Below, piece after piece: positions 48,841 through 61,064 of a stretch of DNA of 64,000 nucleotides. The DNA is from Diprion similis (taxonomy: Eukaryota; Arthropoda; Insecta; Hymenoptera; Diprionidae). The stretch's first letter is position 1. Every line of letters begins with the position of its first letter. The stretch lies in NCBI RefSeq assembly GCF_021155765.1, contig NC_060113.1, positions 7,765,001-7,829,000 of the forward strand, written 5' to 3'. A program made the translations under genes and the position numbers. A model generated the notes under the pieces. The model was not told where the DNA came from and did not search any database. It worked only from the letters and a program-made list of their open reading frames with translations.

Positions 48841-50719
48841 ATGCTTGATATTAATAGGGAATATACAGATTCTGTCACGCTAATAAAACTATGTTCTATA
48901 ATGTTACGTTTCGCTACAGCAGACGATATAAATCACAGAGATAGAAGTAAACAGTTCAGGCATCCTTGAACTCGATTTAGTTTATTAATAATTTGAAACT
49001 AATGACACTCGTAAAGAATTGAAAGGTGCAATTGTTTTTATTCGACCTATGTTCTGATTTTAGTTGACAAGATGGCTGTCGGAAAGAAAGTAAGTTTTGT
49101 TAAGATTTCTTGTGACAAAGCTTTTCTTAAGCACATCATTTTTTTTGCTATCGTAAAATTGGAATTAAACTATTTTTGCACGAAAATAAAAAAATATTGC
49201 GGAAGAATTCGAATATCGATGTTCATTTGACAGAGAATTTTATCGTCGAATTCTATCTAACAATAAGGCTGCATCATTCAATTCACCGATTTCTTTATCA
49301 TAACTATAAAAAACTAACTTTTCATTTTGAGAATAACGTCAACCTAAGTGACTGTGATTTTCTCACTCATAAAACTTGACTAATACCGATTTCTATTAGT
49401 AACATTTCAATTTAATATGTGTACTGTTCTAGAAAATAGCAAACGGGAGTCTAATCTTTCAGAAAATACAGTCGGTATAAAAAAAGCACATGATATGGTG
49501 TGAAGTTTCAGCTTCACACTATAACTCCAGAAAAGTTTTCAGAGATACAGTAATTTGTTAGCTGGTGGGTCTATCCCGAGTGGAAATTTTGTTTGCTTGC
49601 GTAATTTTTTTCGCTAAAGTTTGAAAATAAAATAAATCCTCATCTAACAGAAGAGTCGAATGGGTTTCACAAGGTTTTTAGGGATTCGCGAACTTTTATT
49701 TTATCCTGAGATTGAAACGGAAAATGTGTTTATTGCCTAATATAGATGAATTCAATTCATGAATTAGATCATCTTCTATACAAGTGTCTAGTATTATTAT
49801 AAACTAAACACCCGACAAATGGAATGAGTAAAATATAATCCAAAGTAAAAATAGAATATGATAAGTATCCCTCTCAAATTTCAGAAAAAATTTGATCACA
49901 GACGATTTTTAAGATATACATTTATTCACAAAATAAAATGGACCCTGATACACCGAAATTGGATGAATAATACTATTTTGGTAATAAAAAAAAAGGCAAT
50001 AACTTGACGTCATTCAAATTTTTATGAACTCAAGTTTCTTTATTGGAGTTTATGGTTGTTGATTTTTTCTACATTGAGAAGAAACTCTGTTGAAACCCAT
50101 CTGACTTATCATTTTTTTTCTTTACATTATGCTTCCACTGGACTGTATAACCAGTAAACATCCTTAAGAACGTCTGAATCCTGGCTAAAAGTCGATATTT
50201 GCATACAGCAAGGTATTAAATTTTGTCCCCTGAATTATGGGCGAGGTTTCAAAAAATAGTAGAAGATAGGAGGAACGTGTTGAGTCACAATAAAACGGAG
50301 GGAACAGCGCGAGGTAAACAAGAGAATTTGCGTGGCTTACAAATTTTTCACATAAGATATATAATACTTGGTGACCGTGAAAGTTCGTGTTCACTCGTTC
50401 AGCGCATCCGCTTTCGTCGTCTGCTCTTTCTCGAATGTAAATATAATATCACAGAGTGCCGTCGTAAATATTATTTCGTCTAAGATGGGTCGGCAGGATT
50501 TTCAGGATACCAAAACTCGCGTTTATTTCATTTTATCCGAGGGTAAAAGGCGCTACGGTAACAGCTTGGCTCTCAGGCACCGTTGGATTGCGAATTTCTC
50601 GCATTATAAATATACTCCGAATACCCACGTAAAGAACAAGATGAAATAAAGAAAAATTTGGACAGAATATCAAACGATAGAAGCCGAGGAAAACGAATCT
50701 TGATTGTGATTGATGCACC

Positions 50720-50905
50720 GCGTGATGTGAAACTTCTCACGTGATCTGGAAGATGGCGCAAGGTAGAAGTGGTATGAGTGATGACGTAGATAAAGTCCCA
50801 ACCAATGGTAGCCACGTGAGGAACTTGGCGGGACGTTTAAAACCTTAAAATTGAATACAACTAAAGTTCGCGAAAGACTAAAACGATATAAGTTCTTTCC
50901 ACAGC
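50720..50905 (+). repeat. Dispersed repeat B, copy 2
   Basis: The second copy, 3 kb downstream of the first and in the same orientation. It differs by substitutions and a short insertion (CCTTAAAATTG region). It runs directly into a short open frame at 50913. Confidence 0.75.
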
Positions 50906-50912
50906 AAACTAC

Positions 50913-51122
50913 TTGGATTGTAATAAGTATGAAATTGCTGTAAATAATGAGATAGGTTATGTTATTTTAAATTTTGAAACGGTTTTCTATTTTATTAATG
51001 AAGAAGAAGTGAAGTGTAAAGAATGTGGAAGTAACGTCACCTTCGCGAAAAGTTCAATTTGCATTGCAGAGAAAGATGCTGGTGAAGATGCTGAAGTTGT
51101 TTTATATGGCGCCAATAGATAA
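50913..51122 (+). CDS. Short open frame with a CxxC motif, doubtful
   Basis: 69 codons reading MDCNKYEIAVNNEIGY and then KCKECGSNVTF, with one C-x2-C pair and an acidic end. It begins right at the end of dispersed repeat B, so it may be the first exon or a remnant of a transposon gene. A GTTTTATATGG donor-like context is not convincing. No family recognised. Confidence 0.25.
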   Translation: MDCNKYEIAVNNEIGYVILNFETVFYFINEEEVKCKECGSNVTFAKSSICIAEKDAGEDAEVVLYGANR

Positions 51123-52073
51123 CTGAGGGTGAAGGAAAAATATTTGGTTTTATGTGAAAGATAATCCTTTCATATATCATTTTTCTGGAAAGGCTGTTTT
51201 CAAAGTCTGGATGTACTATATATTTTACGCTGTTAGTTCGTTAAACATGAAATTTTTAGGTTATCTTCTTCAATGCTTTGACCAGTTCTTGACAATATTA
51301 CTTTTTCGAATTTTGAAATTCCTTTAATATAACGCTACATGGCAGGTCGAGACATGTACTAAAATTTTGTTTTTTATGAAATGGCTCTAGTTTCGTGGAT
51401 AATGATTCTTTTCAGAAAATGAGATCGTCAGAGACAGCTTTGACTATTATTATTTCAGAAAAAAATTGAATTACATGTTTTAGGTAACCAAGCTCCGCGA
51501 TATTTTGTCCACAGCAAATGATAACGGCAGCCACCATGTGGCACGCTAAGAGCCGCTATACTTCGAGTTTTCAAACACTTAACTTTGCGAAACCGATTTA
51601 CGCTGACATTACATTATTTATTCGCTTCGCAATAATTATACACAACATAAAGAAACGAAAAGTTATTTGACGTCTATCGCCAATCCTTTGGAAATAAGAT
51701 CTACATAAATGAATATTGTTCGTTTCACTTTCAAAAGGTGCAGAGTTGTCATCTCATTTCGTTAAAATTACTCAGCGTAACGCAGTTAATTAGTAATTAT
51801 TTCACAAATCGTCAACGAGCTTTTGTTTTCTCTCTCTCTCCCCCTTCCTGCTCATTCTGTCTCTCTCGTTATGATATTCTGTTCTCTGTTACAATATTCT
51901 TATCTTTTGTCCTTAAGGTGTAATTCCAGAGTAGTCAATATAATAACCAAACATTCAAATTTATATTGTCATCTCTTTGTTTTTCGCTCTCTCTTTCAAG
52001 ATGAGAGGAGAATCGCTCACTTATTTGTACCTAATTTGGATGATAATGTAGGATTATAATAATATTGGCTTAC

Positions 52074-52212
52074 CTCTCCGTTGTACTCTTGACTACTTCA
52101 CGCTTCCATAGACCACATGTAAGCTCGCGAGCTGTAGCAGCGAAGAGCAGAACGTTGATTGTCAGCAGAATGCCAACTGGTCCAAAGAAATAAGTCAGGC
52201 TCTCCATGCTTC
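52074..52212 (-). CDS. Methuselah-like GPCR, internal exon (TM5 and third cytoplasmic loop)
   Basis: The exon lies between TTGTTTAG and GTAAGCC, entered in phase 1 and left in phase 2. It encodes SMESLTYFFGPVGILLTINVLLF, which is TM5 preceded by the end of the second extracellular loop, then AATARELTCGLWKREVVKSTTER, the third cytoplasmic loop. ESLTYFFGP corresponds to the Y-x-x-GP motif of Methuselah TM5. The downstream exon continues in frame. The loop is the likely G protein contact. Confidence 0.85.
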
Positions 52213-52452
52213 CTAAACAAGTAAAACATACGATGTTATTATCAAAGACATCGTTCATTTGTTTATTTAATATTAGAAGAAAAAGGGTGAGTTTGCTCGG
52301 TCGGTAAAGGTAGGAATACTAAATTACTTTAGGGGAGCGTCTATAAATAATGTCATTGAATTTTGATGGTTTTTGACTCCCTCCTCCTTTCTTTTGGCAT
52401 TTTCTGTCAGATTTAAAGATCTCCACTTCCAAAAGACATCAGAATAATTGCA

Positions 52453-52473
52453 CCCCCCCCCCCCCCCCCCCCC
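52453..52473. repeat. Run of 21 C
   Basis: A pure C tract, read as G in the GPCR pre-mRNA. Quadruplex-prone and likely to vary in length. Confidence 0.9.
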
Positions 52474-53299
52474 GTCATACTCCGATTTAGGTGTCCAATA
52501 CAATTTCTCGGGTGAAATTTTTTTAAAACTAGCATAATGAACGGAAGTATATGCATTACAGATACTTTATCTATTATTTGTGATAGGAACCACACTAGTC
52601 CAGAACCGAATTTTGCTTTTTGCATATCACGTCATAATTTTTGTACCCCCCGCCCCTATTACCGATGACCTAGTTTATGGACGCTCCCTTAAAAAATACC
52701 ATTTCAACCAGATTGCGAGCTTTGCATCTCACTGATGCGGTCACAACTTCTGTTTTTCATAACTTGCGGTCGTAACTTGATTGTTAGCAACATTTTCCCA
52801 CTACTTATTGTGGCGTAATAAATGTAAAATAAAAAAATAAATGTATTTGGAGTAAAAATGGAAGAATAATTTCGCCGTTTTTCAGGTCGATAACCGCATA
52901 ACTGAATTGCGGAAAAGCGTAAATTGCTACACGCGGAGATTCAGAATCGAGAATGTGTAGAAATAGCAATCGGATCTCGGGATATAATTCGCACGTTGTG
53001 TAATGTTTGGTTACGTTGAAGATCGTTTACGATTAATTTATCTTACATAGCTCGGCAGAAAATTGGCAATGGCAAAGTTTATTTAAAACACGATTTAGCT
53101 GGCTTGGCGAATCGATGGAGTTTGCAAAATCCGTGAATAATCGCTGCTACTCAGCTCGATCGGTAGGAAGTTTTTGAGGGGTTACGTGAGTTTCGAAGGT
53201 TAAAAAAAACCTATTTTTTTTTTTTTATAACGAGAAGTTATTTGATTCAAACTTAAGGTATATGAAGGAACAATATTTCAACAACTTTTCATAAAATTT

Positions 53300-53480
53300 T
53301 AATCCAAAAATATCAAGAACCAGATCAGCTGATTAGCTGTTTCATCAGCGTCAGCAATTTTCCCAATTTCGTTGAGTGATAACCGATCTGTAAATTTTTT
53401 TTCAAAATTTCCGAAAAGTAAAATCGTCGCTTCACTTTTTGCGAAAATAAGTTATCAATTGCCAAAATTTCACAGTGGAA
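53300..53480. repeat. Partial diverged copy of the 60 kb foldback element
   Basis: Order and words match one arm of the element at 60259-61064: AGATCAGCTG, CCAATTTCG, GATAACCGATCTGTAAA, TTTTTCAAAATTTCCGAA, CTTCACTTTTTGCGAAAATA, and GCCAAAATTTCACAGTG. Divergence is high, so this insertion is older. Confidence 0.6.
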
Positions 53481-56400
53481 ATTCACTTTGGAAAATTTTC
53501 ATGCCTCGATTTCCTAAAATCCATCGATTGGACGATCTGTGCAGGACGTAACGCAGACGTGAACGGGAAATGATTATCTTCTTTCACAATTTCAGGAGAT
53601 AACAGATGTATAATATAAATGCTAAAAATTTCGAAGCACGCCAGCCGGGTTTATTTGCATACCACAGTTAACTTCTTAAGAATAATTCATCCGTCTATCG
53701 TTCCAGTTCTTGGGAAACTGATTCGAAAAATATACAGGTAATATAGCTTTTTACACACCTACGACAGCAGACAGTGAAGTCTATATTTAATAGGTGAAAT
53801 CCCAATTTTTCATTGACTCGTCCCACGCCGAAAAACTGTTTTACTGTACTCATTATTTTTTTTTTTTTTATACCAGAATTACGGATGTGGTTTCTGAATT
53901 TGCTGTATTTTTGCAAAAGTCTTACGCCAAACCAGTCACGTGTTTTTGAAATTTTGTAAATTTCCGATTATGTGTATTCAGAGTGGGAGTATAGTACATT
54001 ACACCACAAGGGCAGAAAGTTGAATTTCCTGCACTACGTGATACGATGCCCGAGGCGAATTCGGTTTCGGTTGATTATATTTTTTTTCGTTTAACTTATA
54101 AGACTGATCAGACTTCTAGTAAAATCGATCGAGCTGTTCTCGAGTTTATTACAAGAATAAAAAAATTTCCAATATAACCGAAATAGTGGAATTTTCTCGG
54201 AGCATTTTTCAATTCGGTTTACTGAAAGCTACATAAGTATTTGATTTACCCTGAAAATCGCAATGCTTTCTCTAGTTTTTCCCATGTTCGTTTGCTGGCC
54301 CAACATATATCGCGTCTGTCAATCAGCGAGTTCCTAGCCAGCAACGTGTGAATGAAAAAAATACTTCAATCGGTGCTGTGGAATTAGCACGATTAATTTA
54401 TAAACGCGGTTGCGCTATACGAGATCCGACTTGTATATTTAGACGAAGGGAGAACTGCTTACACAGTTGAAAATTACGAGCCGGAAACGAGAATCTAATG
54501 GCTTCAGAATTCGGTGCGGAGTTCGTTTTGATTAGCTGTCAAGTCTCTGCGTGCGTTATTAGAACCTGAGCCAGGATTGTGGCGCCTGGTAAGCGTTATG
54601 GGGTGTCTTGCATGGGGTGTGCCAGGACGTACCGGGGTGCCAGGTTATCAGTCGTCAAAATCAATGTCCATGCATGGCGTTAACGGAAGTCGCGCTATAA
54701 TGCAGCTGAAAAGGGTGAATTTATTCCATATACCAATAGGGGCAGCCCTAACAAATTACTCGTCAGTAATGGCATCAGATTTGTTTATTATCGGTATTCG
54801 ATCGGGGAGTCGGATGTGATTTTTAATTTTACAGTCATTTTTGACGTGAATGAGTTAAGAGTAGAATGGTGAAAATTAGAAGATATACTCGGAAAAGTGC
54901 GTTCTTGTTGCAACAAGATATAAAAATTAGTTATTGATGTTTAAAAAATCCTGCGTTCATTAGGATTCTTTGTACCGTTTGTTTAAAATAATGGAATAAA
55001 ACCGATCTTAGAAGGTGTACGAAAACAAACGTGTTATTGTTTATATTGACATGGAAAATAAAAATTAGTTTATTATTATTAGACGAAGAATTTAATTACA
55101 AAGTTAGAAATGCATTGGACACTGTAATACGAGATACGGTTTTTTAATTCTTTACAGTAACTAGGGGATAGTTTTTTGACAAAATATATTATAACTCGAT
55201 TCAGTTACTGATTCTTAGCTTCGGTTCCCGAATTAATCCGTTTTAAGATTTTTTTGTTTGGACTGTACACCTCGTGTAGACGGACTGTGACTGTGTATTG
55301 CATACGAAATAATTTATTAGTATATTTTGACATTTTTACTTTGCTATGCTTATAATAAATTTCTTCTTATACGGATTACGGAATACTTAAAATATTAGAC
55401 TTCTTTATACTCTGTAATAAATTCCACTCGTAGGCTGTTCAAGAAAACACCAGTTGGAAGTATTCGTTACATTAAATTCCCACTTTTTATCAATGTTTTG
55501 AACGACAACAAGAACAATTCAAGATCAATTCTCCATTCTGATGTTCCCATCAGTCTAATCAAATTTCAAAGTTCAAATCAGTTATTTGCCTAGAAGAGTA
55601 ATGATATTTCTGGTTTGAGAATCAGAAGACAAAGAATACTTTGGACCGGTGGAGTTTTTATGTCAAAAATGTTTAAGAAACGATGAATTCAATTTTTAGT
55701 CAGTGTAAATCTACAAAATAATTGAAAACTGATTTGATTAAAAGTTGTATAAATATCGATGCCGACTTTGCACGGTAACAATTTGAAAATAGATTTTTGT
55801 TAAAATGATTCAATGTAAAAGAATTTTGAAGGTAAAGTAGAATTTACTTTCGACTTTGCATTGAGTTGCTGTATGAATATAGCAGTAAGACATAGCTTGC
55901 TTGGTCTCTGCAAAAATAAACTTATACACACGCTAAGGAATTAACTCGTTCGAAAATATTCTCTGAACAAATAAAGACAGGTACAGTTTTGAAGCTGAAA
56001 CAATAAACAAAAAGAACATGCAATAACCTCAATATCGTCATTCGTAGCTGTTCTTGCAATTCCTGTTTCGATCTACCGAACGACAGAGTAAACAAAATTA
56101 TAATTACGGAGGTTGGTTGGCCAAAAATCGATACTTTTTCAGAAATTTAGTATAAGGTAGTCGTACGGTGAGCATTCACCAAATCATTATATTTATAAAC
56201 TAAAGACGATCTCTTCAGAAATACAGAAGCAGAAATTGGGGGAATTATAAACAAGAGATTAGATACATATGCTTCATTTCAAATAGCTTCCGAGTGACTA
56301 CAAAATTAGTATATTCCTTCTATTTCACTCTACGATGCCGAACTCTAATTCGGAAAAATATTTTCGACAAATTCACTGAGAAACTTTCTCTCGATCATAT

Positions 56401-56503
56401 TGGCATCGTTAGATATTCAATTTTTTCCAACACTTACTTGGAAAGTTCGTTTTTTGAATCCTGTAGAGCGCATATTTTCGAACAGTGCGGTAAAACGACG
56501 TTG

Positions 56504-57160
56504 GCGCATGCGCACTTTCTATCAACTCAATTTTGCGCACTGTTTCATTGAACGTAAATTACCAAACACTAATTTTTACACACTGTCAATGGCGCCATCG
56601 GTGCTGCTCAAGTAAGCCTTTGCTTTATCACAAGTGTGGGAGAAAAAGTGGGTATGAAACGTGTGAATCGGTGATATCTGTCTCGTTTGATTACATCACG
56701 CGTATGCGTCTGAACGGAAATCATGCACTTTCTGCACTTGTAACACAATATAACATGACAACATTACATCGGTATTGATTATGATGAACAAATGAGAGTA
56801 TTGAATCGACTTCTGATAAAATAGTATAACTGTTTCAGTGGATTTGCAGAAAATACACTTTTGAAAGAAATGAGGCATGTCAAGTGAAATGGAACGACTC
56901 TCTATCGATTTATTAAAAAAAATTGAAGATACTTGAAACGATGCATCGAAATCTACGCTTTTGTTTATAATACCAGTATGTATTTTCTTTTATATAGAAT
57001 GTTTTTTGCGTTTTTGGATGCTTGTTTTTCGACCACAAAGTACCCGTTTCTATGAGAGTCAAGTAAGTCTTGCGAATGCACATGCGCGAAGTACTGAAAA
57101 GGTCACTTTTACGTCGTAGGAGTTAAATGTGGTCCTTTGTGTACCGCACGCATGCGCCGT
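56504..57160. promoter_or_regulatory. Cluster of NRF1-like words
   Basis: GCGCATGCGC at 56504-56513, and related CACATGCGCG (about 57079) and CGCATGCGCC (about 57149). These resemble the NRF1/Ewg consensus. No promoter or exon is recognised beside them, so a role is only a possibility. Confidence 0.2.
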
Positions 57161-59097
57161 CTCAAACAAATCTAACATTACGCGACTCTAACCTCAACTT
57201 CGTGCTTCATGAAAAAAAATGTGTAACATACTCTTGTCATAAAGAATCGTGTGCAACAAGGAGGCAACGATCTTTCCACCTCGCGTATTTGCAATATTCG
57301 TTTTTGGCTCACCTACGACTCATATATATTGCAAGATTCACGCTTGGCCCGGAAAGACGGAGTTTGCCGCCTTGTTACACAATATACTATTTTTTTTGTG
57401 CTTCTGAAGAGATTTTGATGCTATCTTCCGACTAGAATAAGGTGATAAGTTCTCAATACACGACTATGTGGTACTCAAACAAATGACCTATATCGGTTTT
57501 TAGACAGCCAATCCTCTTGAGTATGAAGAGCTAGAGAGATGATAATGAAAAAACAATAAGAACCAAAGTAGGTACAACAAGTGTAACTATCGAGCAGTGA
57601 ACTATGGAAGTAAAACGGAAGTCGAAGGGTTGGGGGGAATTGGAGCGAGGGGTGCGGCGCTCCAACGTGTAAAATATAATAGCGATTACTAAGTACATCC
57701 CTCCGTCTATCCAGTTATAACATCATCAGTTGTGTCACCCCACGGAAGAGAAACCCATAAATAATATCCCGGCTGGAGTCGCAGGGTTTTTTGATCGCAA
57801 AGAGTATGGCACGATCGTAATAAGTAGAGAATAGTAGTTTGCATTGTAATCGACCCAGTTTCATTCTCTCGCAATTTACATACTCGCTGGCCAATCGCTG
57901 CTATGTACACACTGCGTTTATGTGTGCTAGTAAATTCTTGCGCATGTGTTGGCACTGGCCGATGTTGGTCGCACTGATGCATCCGAGTGCTGGGTGGCCG
58001 CCGTATATCTGCGGGGTCTATTTTTATATATAGGTGACCGATAAATCATCAACGCCGTAGGTGTGCTCCGTGCATTTATCAATTCCTATGAACGAATTAT
58101 AGGTGAGATCAGGCGGCGACGGTATAATTTTGAATTATGCAATTTCTCCGCAGATTCTGCAAAGTTTTAAAAATTATCAATGCTCTGCGTATTACTTTTA
58201 GCCCCGTTTTACGTCGCTGCGTGACTGGTGTATATCGGTTACGTATTTCCAAAAATTTTAGTCACAAGATTGTCTTCTTCTGAATTACCAATTCCCTACC
58301 CAAAATATAGCTTAATTTTACTTGAAAACATTATCGATAAATTTGCCATTGAATTTTACAGTCCGGAGATTTTTCTGTTTGGTTTTAATTGATTTTCATT
58401 CTGATTTTACTGACCTTACGTTCACTGGGGATTAGTCGATGAATTATTATGATTTGTGATAATCCGAAAATATTGATTAAATATTCAGATCATAAGTTTT
58501 CATTTCCGTAATTTTACGATTAGCGATTTCTCGGATTTTTGTTTTATCAAGCAAATGCTTGAGTCCATTACCTAATAATATCGTGCAGAATGATTAATAA
58601 ATATTTTTGACCACACGATGGATAGCAGAAATGCTTTTTAAAGGATGTAAAATTTCAGGAAATATTTCATTACATTTGTTTCATTTTTATCTTGAAACTT
58701 TTATGCCAACATTCATGTACAGACATAAGGAAACAGACTTCCTTCATTTACGTCTTCATTTTTAGCTGTCAGCCTGGCAAAAGATAGACACAACAGATAT
58801 ACAGACTGTGAGCAATATTCAACGTTTGATGATGTAGACGCTTTCTGATCGGAGGACACGCATCAAAAGATTTTAAGTAAAGCTCATCACAACCTCACCA
58901 CCCAAGCAACTTATAGCGCTTCCCCTCTGTAATTTTTTTCTTGAAGGGAACAGTAAATGGATGGGTGGGCAGAGAGAAAGAAAGCGAGAGAAAGAGCGAG
59001 AAAAGAGGAGCTCTCGGTCTACGCTCCCTCCTAAAAAACAAACCGGAAAAACAGTTTTCTTGCCACACTTTTCATCACCATAAAAAAGGAAGAATCT

Positions 59098-59605
59098 GTT
59101 GGTCTGTCCGATAAACTTTCGTGATGATCTCAAAAGCGGGTGAGTAAAAATTTTGAAACAGATAAAACTTGTGATCCCAATAAAAATGGGTTTCAAAGGA
59201 AAATCAGAAAAAAAGAAATTCCTGAAAAACCAAAAATTTATACATTTTTTTTTAAAATAAACATATGAACTGGGAAAAACAATCGGTTGTTCAGGAAAAG
59301 TAAAAAGGAGGAAAAGCATACGTTTTTCGGTAGAACATTGAAAATCGATTTATTTCTGGTAGAACCGAGAGTTCAAATTAAACGGGAAATGGTGATTTTT
59401 TATACCCATCATTTGATTGTAAAATCCTGTAAGTTTCAAATTTTTTCATCAAGCCGTTTCTGAGATCATTACAGGAGTTTGCGGGCCAGGCTGACAGACC
59501 GACATTTTCTGAAAACCTGTTTTTCGGATTATAAAGGTTCGAAAACGTAAGGATTCGTTGAAAATAGAAAAAGTGATTATCGACCGAAACTAATACTTTT
59601 CTCAT
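59098..59605. repeat. Dispersed repeat A, two facing pieces
   Basis: At about 59341-59605 the minus strand matches the repeat at 5096-5400 over most of its length. At about 59098-59220 the plus strand holds a shorter piece (TTGGTCTGTC-GATAAACT, TGATGATCTCAAAAGCGG). The two pieces face each other. Confidence 0.6.
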
Positions 59606-60258
59606 ATAACCAAAGATGATGAATAGTAAAAATATTTATCCCGAAATTACTTGTAAAAATTGTTAAATGGGATAATTGAAGGTACTTTAATATCTACTAT
59701 CTTCAATATCTACGGTACTTGAAGTAGACTTTTGTACCTACTTTCCAGCTCCGGAATTATGAAATAGACTAGAGTCAGGGAGTGGACTAAAGAGACGAAG
59801 AGAATGTCCGGAGAATCTTTTTGTACAGATGGAGAAAAGTTTGGATGCCAAAAATTGCTGGCTTTTTATTGTCTAACGTTATTTGTACAGAACCGTAATA
59901 GCGTTTCAGAGACAGGGAGTTCCTGTAGACATTAAGAAAGTTTCTATCTGCAAGACGTGTAGACATTGTAACGTTGTATAGAGGCGATTCCTCCGTCAGG
60001 GATACGGTTGCGTGCAAACCTATCTCTATATATCCGCTTGGATTTGGCTGTTGGCCAACGATAGCTGTTTCCCTGGTTATATCTCACTCAATGGCAAACC
60101 ATAACAAACACGAGTGTCTTATTGCTACACCGGTCAATACCTGATGCAATGGGCCACGATTTTGGGTCTCGTTTGTCTTCGCCTCTCTCGTCAATGTGTA
60201 GAGATTCAAATATAAACACAGTAAGTGAAAAACTACGAACTGTCATTTATCTTGCACC

Positions 60259-61064
60259 TTAAGGTGCTTATAAAGACACGTTGCACACCTCGAAAACGCG
60301 GGGATGCAAAACTCTTGTGCCGCTTGAGCGATGAGAGTGAAACTTGGGCAGTTAATGCCTTATTTTTGCAAAAAGTGGAGCGTCTTTTGAATTTTTCAAA
60401 ATTTGAAAAAAAAATTTACAGATCGGTTACCACTCACAGAAATTGGCCAAATTTTCACAGTTGCACTGAATGAATCGAAATTTCCCGTACGACGCCACTC
60501 GGCGGTGATAAAACACATATTTTGAGCCCAATCCCCCGAGATTTGATGGTGAAATGACGAAATGGCAGCTGATCTGGTTTTTGATTACGAAGAACACCAA
60601 AATCTCATTTTGGTGACATTTGTTACCGACATTTCGGGCATGCCGGTAATGCATGCGTGTAATGTCGGTAAAAAATTACGGGCATGCGTGAAATGTCGGT
60701 AACAAATGTCGCCAAAATGAGATTTTGGTGTTGTTCGTAGTCGAAAACCAGATCAGCTGCCATTTCGTCATTTCACCATCAAATCTCACGGGACTGAGCT
60801 CAAAATGTGTGTTTCATCACCACCGAGTGGCATCACACGGGAAATTTCAATCCATTCAGTGCAAATGTGAAAATTTGGCCAATTTCTGTGGGTCAACCAA
60901 TCTGTAAAACTTTTTTCCGAATTTTGAAAAAGTCAAAAGACGCTCCACTTTTTGCAAAAATAAGGCATTAACTGCCCAAGTTTCACTCTCATCGCTCAAG
61001 CGGCATAAGAGTTTTGCATCCCCGCGTTTTCGAGGTGTGCAACGTGTCTTTATAAGCACTTTAA
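60259..61064. mobile_element. 806-bp foldback element with TTAA at both ends
   Basis: The left end is TTAAGGTGCTTATAAAG; the right end in reverse complement is TTAAAGTGCTTATAAAG. The two arms of about 400 bp are inverted copies with roughly ten percent differences, as seen from the near-identical peptides of plus 60250-60470 and minus 61059-60860. The centre near 60660 contains ATGTCGGTAA words in both orientations. TTAA ends suggest piggyBac-type insertion. No transposase is encoded. Confidence 0.8.

Larger units (their letters stand above)
42599..52073 (-). other. GPCR intron, 9.5 kb
   Basis: The intron starts GTAAGCC after the exon at 52074 and ends CAG before 42598. It holds a G-rich run at 44693, an inverted repeat at 46832-46955, two copies of a dispersed repeat and a probable decayed coding relic on the plus strand at about 47997-48840. 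Around 44398 a TATACAGGGTGG word, typical of insect transposon ends, was seen without a partner. Confidence 0.75.

Noticed and set aside
54577-54819. 80-codon frame in the GPCR intron
   Set aside because: No recognisable domain, no splice context; composition does not stand out enough.
60225-61059. Two similar frames on opposite strands at 60225 and 61059
   Set aside because: They are the two arms of the foldback element read in opposite directions; no known domain.
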